DNA of 64,000 bases from Setaria digitata (lineage: Eukaryota; Nematoda; Chromadorea; Rhabditida; Setariidae), in assembly GCA_003640385.1 (NCBI GenBank), contig RCAB01000275.1:1-64000 (forward strand), written 5' to 3'. Positions within the stretch are counted from its first letter, which is position 1. The number at the start of each line of letters is the position of its first letter. Below the pieces are notes generated by a model. The model did not search any database. It was not told the origin of the DNA and saw only the letters and a program-made list of their open reading frames with translations. A program made the translations under genes and the position numbers. Of this stretch, positions 12,408 through 20,564 are shown piece after piece.

Positions 12408-12677
12408 ATAATTAAGAGTAATTAAGCAGTTTGCTTGGCTGGCTAGTTTTCTGTCCTCTATTGAGGATATAATCAGCCAAAATAAATTTAACTTTTCATT
12501 ATTCTCTGAGATTTCACTTTGTAATCAATGCTAAACTTCATCCACTGATCCCTTTGACTAACAATTAAAGTTTAATCTTAATTTTTTAAATCTCATCATT
12601 AAGCAAACTTCATTCATTTGGGGAAAATTTTTTGAACTGATCCAAAAAGATTATTCAATATTTGATCCAGTTAGTAT

Positions 12678-12866
12678 TCATTCCAGAAAATGCCCGTTGT
12701 TATTTCTTTCCGTCATTCCGTAAATTCCCACACGTACACGTGTCAACTCTTTTGATAAACAAAGAGATGACGTAGATGCACAGCAGAAAGTATCCTGAGA
12801 TTTCGCGACAATGACGTAGATAATTACGTTTACGTTACGTCGCCAGAACATTTTAATGTTGCTCAT
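12678..12866 (-). CDS. Possible minus-strand coding island (unrecognised)
   Basis: A 62-codon minus-strand frame from an ATG (start MSNIKMFWRRN) to a TGA lies in a segment visibly richer in G+C than its surroundings. It contains a hydrophobic patch (VNVIIYVIVA), a Cys-Ala-Ser-rich part and a hydrophilic end (MTERNNNGHFLE). No family match. The same DNA carries CREB- and E-box-like sites, so its composition may reflect regulation and not coding. Confidence 0.2.
   Translation of the reverse strand: MSNIKMFWRRNVNVIIYVIVAKSQDTFCCASTSSLCLSKELTRVRVGIYGMTERNNNGHFLE
12731..12840. promoter_or_regulatory. Cluster of CRE-like and E-box-like sites
   Basis: TGACGTAGAT occurs twice, at 12768-12777 and 12812-12821, 44 bp apart start to start. 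A palindromic ACACGTGT (E-box core CACGTG) lies at about 12736-12743, and a TTACGTTTACGTTACGTC run at about 12824-12841. A forkhead-like GATAAACAAAG lies between. These are motif resemblances seen in the sequence; a role as an enhancer is inference. It lies about 7.6 kb upstream of the first assigned unc-80 exon. Confidence 0.3.
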
Positions 12867-14647
12867 TCAATTTCAGAAACTATTTTTGATTCTAACAATG
12901 AAGTTCCAAAAAAAGCATTTAATTAGCTAATTAATACAGTTCAGAAATAGATTTACAGGAATGAATGATCACCAATTATTAATGACACTTTTTAGCTTCT
13001 ACAAATTTTGAACTAATTAATTAGCAATACAGTGAGTGAGTGTACATGTGTGTGTATGCTTTTTTTTTTTTTGTTGGACATCAAAAAGTGAAATTTTTTC
13101 TGTACCATTTTAAGTAGGAATATCAAATAAAAATTGAATTTCTAATTCTTGTTCATTACTCAATTACTTTTTGGACTGATTCGCAATCCAATAAATTCCC
13201 CTCCCTGTTTTTTTTTTTTCCTCCTTTTTTCATTATTTGATTTCTAACAAACTGAAAATTTGACAGAGCAAAAAAAAAAAAACTGAATTGAAATACAAAA
13301 TTCTAGAAGATGAAAGAAAAAAAAAAAAAAAAACTGTATTATCTTCGCTAGAATAAATTTTCTATTTTATATCAAAATAAATAAAATTTTCTAACAAGCA
13401 CTCTTCCTGATTACCTTCATTTTATCCTCATTTCAGCATCTCATTGTATAATTTTGTGTGCATTATTGGAAAACTCATCAGTGGCATAATTAATTTTCAA
13501 AAAAAAAAAAAAAGATTCAATCTAATTTTTTGCTTTTTTTATTTATGAAAATGCGAAAATGAGAAACGCATCAGAGGGCAATCGAACGATTTATTAGCAT
13601 AAATTTTTCGAGAATTGTGAATAATCTATCGTTATGGGTTAAGTTTTCTTTCTCATCGACACTTGATGCTTTCATGCGAATTGATTTGATTGATAATTAG
13701 CAAGAATTATGAAAAGCTTTAACTAAACTTCAAACTAAATTCTAAGAAAATTTTAAATTAAATCAATTTTTTTTTTTTGGCAAAAATTAATGTTTAGAAG
13801 TTTCAATGTTATATTTGCCATATTATTCGTTAATTTTATGTAAAATTAAAAATAATATCGCAAAGATTTTGGCTTTTATATTTTTTGCAAAAAAAAAAAA
13901 TTTAGAAAATAATTGTGAAAAAAAATAAGCTAAATTAGTTTTAACATATATAATATTAAAAAAAAAAAGAAATGAAAATATTAAAATAAGCAAAGAATAA
14001 ATAAATAAAGAAACCTTAATTAATGATTGTTTAGCCGCAAGTCCTTCAGTTCTACAATACCGTTTGAAGCATTTTTTCTTAATTTTTTTTTTTTTAATTT
14101 TATTTTATGCTAAAACTAATTTAGCTTATTTTTAAAATCAGCTATCAAGTACATTAAAATGCATATAATTTTGTCTCTCTAAATCAGTTTTATGGTATTG
14201 AAACTAAAAAAATTTTTTTCATTAGAAATTAGAATGATCGATTAATTCAGAAAAAGGAATTAAATTTTCAAATTTAGAAGGAGAAAAAAAAGGAGCTTCT
14301 TTTGACTGCAATACTGCAAAGCGTGTATTTTTTGTTAGTTTTGCAAATATCCTGAATGATAAATTAAGGAAAAAAAAAATTAAATTCTCAAATTTAAAAA
14401 GAAAAAAAAAGTTTCTTTTAGCTTCAATACTACAGAACATGCATTTTCCATTAACTTTTCAAATATTTTAAATGTGAAATTTTTTTTAAATCACAATAAT
14501 AAATAAACATTCTTTTTGATTTTTCTTCCTTTTTTTTTTTTTTTTTCTTTTCAGATATAATTTAAATTTATATAAAAATTATTTTCCGAAAGTTTTCCTC
14601 CATTCCCTTTGCTCAATTTTTTCACTTTATTTTTTTTTTTTTCTTTT
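12867..14647. other. Intergenic A+T-rich DNA, nothing recognised
   Basis: Homopolymer-rich filler. The minus-strand frame at 14222-14440 contains an internal imperfect duplication of about 110 bp (two SIEAKRNFF / QSKEAPFF-like copies) but is otherwise Phe/Lys-rich and not convincing as a gene. Confidence 0.4.
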
Positions 14648-14761
14648 TTATAAATTACTTCGAGACGTATGCATGGAAAATCTGAGAATTTTGTTGAAGC
14701 CTTCTGGGCCATTCGTGTGTCGCACTGCTAAATCTTCTGGGATTTCACACTCATTAATCAT
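14648..14761 (-). CDS. Possible minus-strand terminal coding exon
   Basis: On the minus strand an ATG at 14759-14761 opens MINECEIPEDLAVRHTNGPE followed by GFNKILRFSMHTSRSNL and a TAA. The frame continues open upstream of the ATG for at least fifteen further codons. An AATAAA hexamer on the minus strand (14626-14631) lies 17 nt past the stop, where a polyadenylation signal would be expected. The segment is clearly richer in G+C than its flanks. The + strand has a 20-codon frame over the same bases (start MHGKSENFVEAF), so the strand is not fully certain. No upstream partner exon or family identified. Confidence 0.3.
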   Translation of the reverse strand: MINECEIPEDLAVRHTNGPEGFNKILRFSMHTSRSNL

Positions 14762-15641
14762 TTCTCGATAATTGTGACGATGATTGGAAAACAAAATAAA
14801 AGTTACCAGAATTTGCAAAAGAAAAAGGAAAAAAAAAAAAGGAAAAAAGAAGTAAATAAACTTAAAAATAAATAAATATTAAAAAAAAAAAAGTAAACAG
14901 CTAATATGTTTGAGCAATTAATTATAAAGCTAAAATTATTCTTAGAAAGATTAAATCTGAAAAAATTCCACTAATTACTTTATATAATAAAAAAAAAAAA
15001 AAAAAAATACTTATTTGATGAGATTATCCAAAAAGCTATTTGTTATTTGTTTATTTCGTAGTAGCAGTAGTAGAAAAAAGAAGCAGTAAAATAAATGCTT
15101 ACTAAAAGCTTTTTTTTTTTTTTTTTCTTTGTTAAATTGTACAGCTATTCAATTTCTATAATTTCGAATTCAGTTTAAGATTTTTAGTTTAAAGAAAAAA
15201 AAAAAAACTGTTTAAAGAGATATTTGACTTAAGGAAAAGAACGAAGAAAGAAAAAACAAAGAAATTATAAAATGAATAAACTTGACACAAAAAAAAAAAA
15301 CAAAAAGTATCCATTAGTAAGAAGAAGAATAATAAGAAGTATGAATTAGTCCTATTGCTAGCAGGCATGGATTAGCATTATATAAACTTTACACCTTTTT
15401 TTTTTTTATTTATTCTTCGTGTTCATTTAGGAAATTTCTGATGACATTTAAAATTTTTAAATTAAGTTAAAAAAAAAAAGATACTTTTTTCTAAATAAAT
15501 CAGATATTAACACTGTGAAAATTTGTTCAAAAATATTATATATGTATATAACAAAATATGTAATATAACTTAGTAGTATTATATATATAATAATACTAAG
15601 TTTTTCTTAATTCTTTTCTTAAAAAGTTTTTCTAAAAAATT

Positions 15642-15721
15642 ACTAAGCTTTTCTTAATTTATTTGTAAATTATTAATAAATTATTTATTTTAATTTATTT
15701 ATAAATTAAGAAAAACTTAGT
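15642..15721. repeat. Imperfect inverted repeat, about 31-bp arms
   Basis: The left arm 15642-15672 begins ACTAAGCTTTTCTTAATTTA, and the right arm 15691-15721 is its reverse complement apart from a few mismatches, with an 18-nt A+T loop. A further partial copy (ACTAAGTTTTTCTTAATT) lies upstream near 15595, so three related segments are present. It could fold as a hairpin or be a decayed small inverted-repeat element. No target-site duplication was identified. Confidence 0.5.
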
Positions 15722-16540
15722 GGTTTCACGAGAATATTTAGTAATTAAAAATATCAAATAATTTTTTTTTTTTTTTGCAAGTTAATTTTTCAATTTTTTT
15801 TTTTTTTTGAAATCTACAAAAAATTTCGTTTTAACTTGCTTTTTTTTTTTCATTTGTTTTTTCCAAAAATTTGCAAAACTGTTTGGATGATGAAAAAGTA
15901 ACTTTCGAAATTCTCTAAATTATTGGAGTGATAAAATAGGATGATAAATGATTAGCGCATTAATGCAATTTTTATTTACGATGAGGATTAATTTCAAATC
16001 TTCTTAGCAAAAAAAAAAAAAAAAAAAAAAAACTTGAAGTCAAATAATTGATGATATTCGATATTTTAATTCTCTCTTACTGAATCAACTATTAGGAGAA
16101 GAATACTGCGATTTTTCACATCACTTTGAGAAGCATATTTTCTTATTTTATCAAAATTAATAGATATTTTCTCGAATTAAATAAATTTATCAAATTGACA
16201 TCAGTGAAATGTAAACGGAAACATTTTCCTCTCTTCCACCTTTTTAAATTCAACAATAAACTTTTCGAAAAAAAAAAGAGAAAAAAAAAAATGAAAATGC
16301 AATTTCATTCCAACAACATCAACTCCGCGCATAAATGCATCATTTCTCATTTGTAATATCCAAAATTAGATGCCATCAATTTTGTAATTGAACAAGAAAA
16401 AAAAAAAAAAAAAAATTAAGTAACTTCCAGAATTTACATCCTTACACTAATTTCATTTTCTGCAACTATAAACTATTTGATAAAATATCAATCATTTTGA
16501 TTAAAATTTTAATCCATAAACTTAAAATTACCAACACTTG

Positions 16541-16768
16541 TGCAGAGTAATAATCAATTTAATTAAAATTAACTGAATCTATAGAGAATCAAACTCACTG
16601 TAAATTTTAAACAAAAAATTAAGAAAGAAAAAATTTTTTATTGAAAAATCAATNATGCAGAGTAATAATCAATTTAATTAAAATTAACTGAATCTATAGA
16701 GAATCAAATTCACTGTAAATTTTAAACAAAAAATTAAGAAAGAAAAAATTTTTTATTGAAAAATCAAT
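16541..16768. repeat. 113-bp near-identical direct repeat split by a single N (probable assembly artefact)
   Basis: 16541-16653 and 16656-16768 differ at one visible position (AAACTCACTG against AAATTCACTG) and are separated by the N at 16654 and one base. This is the pattern left when two overlapping contig ends are abutted without merging. Confidence 0.8.
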
Positions 16769-16901
16769 AGTAGCATATGTTAGTTAAATTTTGAAAATTT
16801 TTCTCAAATTTGAGAACAACATAATAAATTTTTAAGCACTACATTGCTCAATTAATTAGCAATTGATCATGCTTGATAAACTTTTTGAACAATTAGTTCA
16901 G

Positions 16902-16954
16902 AATAAAATATGCAATCGTCAAGTGGAATTCCGGAATTGCAGCCTCCAAATAAT
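16902..16954 (+). CDS. unc-80: Candidate upstream first coding exon of unc-80
   Basis: A TTAGTTCAG acceptor (cis- or spliced-leader type) precedes AATAAAATATG; the ATG at 16910 opens MQSSSGIPELQPPNN (15 codons) up to a GTCATC donor. It leaves in phase 0, and an acceptor in front of 20488 (TATTTACAG) would continue it in phase 0 into the assigned exon 1. The peptide looks coding, but the donor is weak and an N-flanked duplicated block begins ten bases downstream, so the assembly here is doubtful. It could instead be a chance frame. Confidence 0.28.
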
Positions 16955-16963
16955 GTCATCCTT

Positions 16964-17166
16964 TTCCTTCTCTTTCTTCTTAAAAATTTAAAACTTTTTT
17001 AAAGTTTTTCCTTTTAGTATGGATTTCCGGAAAAATTGCTATAGTTCTTAATGTAGTGCATTTTNTTCCTTCTCTTTCTTCTTAAAAATTTAAAACTTTT
17101 TTAAAGTTTTTCCTTTTATTATGGATTTCCGGAAAAATTGCTATAGTTCTTAATGTAGTGCATTTT
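16964..17166. repeat. 101-bp near-identical direct repeat split by a single N
   Basis: 16964-17064 and 17066-17166 are identical except one visible base (TTTTAGTATGG against TTTTATTATGG), with the N at 17065 between them. Probable unmerged contig overlap. Confidence 0.8.
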
Positions 17167-17175
17167 ATCATAANG

Positions 17176-17381
17176 ATCATAATTTTTACTTGAGGGAATT
17201 AATTAAATGAAGTTAATAAATTGCTGCTATTAACTTTTCCCTGCATTTTTAGCCGTCCGGTGCAGCGAAACAAAAAANTATCATAATTTTCACTTGAGGG
17301 AATTAATTAAATGAAGTTAATAAATTACTGCTATTAACTTTTCCCTGCATTTTTAGCCGTCCGGTGCAGCGAAACAAAAAA
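17176..17381. repeat. 102-bp near-identical direct repeat split by a single N
   Basis: 17176-17277 and 17280-17381 differ at two visible positions, with an N at 17278. Another N at 17174 separates a 7-bp overlap (ATCATAA). Together with the two blocks just upstream, this makes a run of contig joins within about 850 bp. Confidence 0.8.
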
Positions 17382-17969
17382 TTCATATCATTCTCAGTAT
17401 GCGGAATTTCTCGGGAAACCTTCAGGATGATAAGATAATTTTGCCACTTTGACGATGTATCGAAGATTTATAAAAAAGAACGAAAGACTTGGTATACTTT
17501 TGATTGGAAATTTTTAATTCCAAAAACAAAACAGGAAAAGTCATCCTGTTCATAAATTTCAGAAAATTTCAATGATTTTCTATTCCAATATTTATGAACT
17601 AATTTTATTGAATAAGTTATGTGAATTGAATAGACTTTTTTTTTTCAAGACTTTTGTGATTTGAAGAAAATTCTGCCTACGAAAATGAGATGAAATAATT
17701 TAATTGCTTTTAAGATTAATTAAAATCCGCTAAAGAAATTGCCACACAGAAATTATTCAGGAATACCGGAAATTGCACGCCTAAGTGAGTTCTTGTATCT
17801 CTTTCTGTTCCATTTTCCATTTGTACTACTCGAATGTTTCGCTTCTTTATCAAAACGAATAATCCGGAATACCGGAAATTACAATTTTATGCGTGTTTTT
17901 TTTTCTTCTTCATCCCTTTTCGTTCCAGTCGTACGAAATAACTTTTGAATGAATGAGTTAATTAGCTTG

Positions 17970-18059
17970 TTATTGCTGCAATATCTCTTCAGCATCCATC
18001 ATTATCATAGAATCTGTCGCACTATTATCATCCATAAACAAAATATCACCATTATCAAT
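17970..18059 (-). CDS. Last coding exon of an unrecognised minus-strand gene
   Basis: On the minus strand a good acceptor (TTTTTTCCAATTCAG) opens a 29-residue frame beginning IDNGDILFMDDNSATDSMIM and ending MDAEEILQQ before TAA. It is acidic and Met-rich, unlike random A+T-rich translation. The exon upstream of it on the minus strand (18121-18204) ends in the matching phase. No family recognised. The + strand is also open here but has no stop-bounded splice structure that fits. Confidence 0.38.
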   Translation of the reverse strand: MDNGDILFMDDNSATDSMIMMDAEEILQQ

Positions 18060-18120
18060 CTGAATTGGAAAAAATTCAAATTTTAAATTTTGCTACTTTT
18101 CAGGACTTGAATTAATTCAC

Positions 18121-18204
18121 CGACTTTGCTAATTTAAAAAATTTAGCACACTGTGCTCGAAACAATGAGCCAGCCAACTTTGATGGTTTAAAATATTTTG
18201 CAAA
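18121..18204 (-). CDS. Penultimate coding exon of the same minus-strand gene
   Basis: The minus-strand acceptor ATAAATGCAG opens 28 codons starting FAKYFKPSKLAGSLFRAQCA and leading into a basic amphipathic segment. The donor AAGTCG|GTGAAT closes it in phase 0, and a 61-nt intron leads to the last exon in phase 0. The gene is transcribed away from unc-80. I could not find its earlier exons in 18.2-20.4 kb, which is mostly low-complexity sequence, so this two-exon call rests on splice signals and phase alone. Confidence 0.35.
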
Positions 18205-18699
18205 CTGCATTTATGACAGAAAAGAAATACGAAAAGGAGGCTAATATTCTTCGAAACTAATAAATCAATTCATTCTAACTAATTAATACTTTTATCGCGA
18301 AATATTTAATTAAATAGGCATTATATTTAGCATATGTCATTAACATATGTTATTGTTGTATCATTTTCAATTTTTAAGTTCATTTCAAAATTTGCTAAAA
18401 TTATTTGCATCAAAATTACGATTATGCATGTGTGAAAAATATTATATTAAAGATATCTCTTCTATTAATTAACTATTTTCAAAAAAAAAATTTTCATTTA
18501 AATTAACAAATTAATGAAAAAAAAAAAATCATTTAAGAAATAATAGGTAGCATATAATTGTGTGAATTCGTCTTTTTTTTTTTTTTTTAAACTGTGACAT
18601 TTTTGAATGAATTCTTTGCATTTAATTACATTGCGCTATGATATTCTAAAATTAAAATTAAATTAAGGTTTGGCTCTCCTTTTTTCTTTCTTCCCGTTC

Positions 18700-18700
18700 C

Positions 18701-18731
<31 letters not shown>
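18700..18731. repeat. CT microsatellite
   Basis: Nearly pure CT units; the Ser-Leu repeat in the + strand frame is a by-product. Confidence 0.85.
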
Positions 18732-19090
18732 TGTTATCTGTTTTTTTCATTATTTCACTGTAATAAACTTCAACATTTTAATTCCTTTTTTCCTTTTTTT
18801 TTTTATTTTTTGCTTTCCAAATTTTCATTTTTTTTTTCTTTGCAAGATTGAATATTAGTTATTTAAATCGATTATTTAGTAAGTTAAATTCAAATATAGT
18901 TCTTAAATTTCATTTCTATTAATTAATTATATACTTATCAAACTTTCTTTTTCTTTTCGCCTTTTTTTCTTCCATTCAAAAATTGACAAGTCTTTTCTTC
19001 ATTCCTTTTAATTTTTCCTTTTCTAACTTTTCTTCCTTGTTAAAAAAAAAAAAAAAAAGCAGAAGAAGACGATGAAATTTTGAATGATAC

Positions 19091-19145
19091 CTCTCTCTCT
19101 CTCTCTCCCTGTCTCTGTCTCTGTCTCTTTGTCCCTTTCTCTCTC
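19091..19145. repeat. CT-rich microsatellite
   Basis: CTCTCT units grading into CTGTCTCTGTCT. Confidence 0.8.
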
Positions 19146-19720
19146 CTTTCCCACTCTCTTCAATTAAGTCAAGAAGAATGAGTGCGAAATTTTCCTGAAA
19201 ATATAGTTGAAGTTAACCAAAAAAAAAAAATGGAAAAAAAAGCCAGTCTAAATTTGAGAAAAAAGTCCCAGTCCTAAGTTAGTACATTTTTCGTCTTCCT
19301 TCCTCCTTTTTTTCCTCGCCATCAACACAATTTGACTTCTATTTAAGAAATGAGTAAAAGAAGAGAGATAAAAAAATATTTGAAAAAAAAAAAAAGAAGC
19401 CAAGTGCTTCTATCTTTATAACTAACTCACAAACTTTTTTTTCTTTTCTTTTCCTTCTTAGCCCTTAGATTCCCTAACAAATATACTATTTGGGCAAAAA
19501 AAAAAAAAAAAGTGAAAAAAATTTTTTTTTTTTTCAAACAAAAATTGGCTTAAAATCAATGATGAAATGATGATGGACTAAGTGCTATATAGTTAGTTTA
19601 TGAAGATGAGTTGAATTGTAAAAAAGGGAAAGGAAAGAAAAAAAAAAAAAGAAGGAAGAAGAGAGGTAGAAAACTGAAAAATTTTTAAGAGAAAATTTGA
19701 CGACGAAAAATTTCCCCTAC

Positions 19721-19744
19721 GGAGAGAGAGAGAGAGAGAGAGAG
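19721..19744. repeat. GA microsatellite
   Basis: Twelve GA units. Together with the CT tract at 19880-19963 it can pair as an inverted repeat. Confidence 0.85.
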
Positions 19745-19879
19745 GGAGAAAGGTTGAGGAATGATTGAATTGCCGAATTGAGGACCGATTTGGGAATATA
19801 TGGCTGAAATCCTAGGAAACAAAACCTAAAAACATCCAGAAGGAATAAAGGGCGGTGTTATTTTACCCATTATCATCAT

Positions 19880-19963
19880 TCCTCCCTTTCTCTCCCTCCT
19901 CCTTCTCCTCTCTCTCTCTCTCTTTCCCCCTCCTTTTCCCTCTCTCCCTCTCTCTCTCTCTCT
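19880..19963. repeat. CT-rich tract
   Basis: CT/CCCT units; the Arg-Glu repeat proteins in the two minus-strand frames here come from this tract. Confidence 0.85.
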
Positions 19964-19982
19964 TACAATCTTCCCTCCGACA

Positions 19983-20007
19983 GATATATATATATATATA
20001 TATAAAT
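19983..20007. repeat. TA microsatellite
   Basis: Eleven or so TA units. Confidence 0.8.
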
Positions 20008-20466
20008 ATATATCCATAATCGAATACATTATTTATATATCGATATAGACAAATATTAATACTGATACTGATAATGATTATCAATTGTAACCTGTTTTTC
20101 ATCATCGAATATAACCTAATGGAACAATCATCGGAATGTGTATTATTAGTATTATTCACTTTATATTACTTCCACAAAGATACATTTTGATGATATTATT
20201 CATCATTATTCGTGCTATTTAATCTATTACAAAATCTCCTATCATTTACTTGGCTGATAAGGAAAAAAGCTTATCAATTCTGATACTGATTTTTACGGAA
20301 GGAGTTAATTTTCTTTTTTCCTCCACCTTCTACTGAAGCATCAAAATTAACTGACTTAGTCTCAGTTAATTATTCATTTTTCATCTTCCATCGATTTGAA
20401 CTTGGAACTGTTTAATATTTCAAAAAGAGAAAAGAAATTGAAATAATTTAACTACAAAAAAAGAAA

Positions 20467-20564
20467 ATGCATGTGCGGTATTTACAGCATCAACGTCAAG
20501 GTACTGTACAACGACTACCGATGCCACTCAGTGGAACAGTTAGCTCAATTCCAAGCAATATACG
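20467..20564 (+). CDS. unc-80: unc-80 exon 1 (residues 1-33, start uncertain)
   Basis: ATG at 20467 opens MHVRYLQHQRQGTVQRLPMP and continues to NIR, leaving in phase 2 at CG|GTTAGC, which joins exon 2 in frame (CG+A). An internal acceptor TATTTACAG (20479-20487) could make this an internal exon starting at 20488, with an upstream or trans-spliced start; the in-frame ATG at 20521 would then serve. This exon is too short to appear as a long ORF. Confidence 0.6.

Larger units (their letters stand above)
14762..16901. other. Intergenic A+T-rich DNA with one inverted repeat and one duplicated block
   Basis: Contains the inverted repeat at 15642-15721 and the N-flanked duplication at 16541-16768 listed separately. 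The + strand frame at 16126-16356 is Phe/Lys/Asn-rich and is not called. Confidence 0.4.
18205..20466. other. Low-complexity upstream region of unc-80
   Basis: Mostly CT/GA microsatellites, T-runs and A+T filler. A minus-strand segment at about 19755-19818 (G+C-richer, reading ISAIYSQIGPQFGNSIIPQP after a TTTCCTAG acceptor) is coding-like but runs straight into a CT repeat, so it is not called. No TATA-type promoter could be distinguished in this composition. Confidence 0.4.

Noticed and set aside
19826..20159. Two Arg/Glu-rich minus-strand frames
   Set aside because: Produced entirely by the CT/GA and TA microsatellites.
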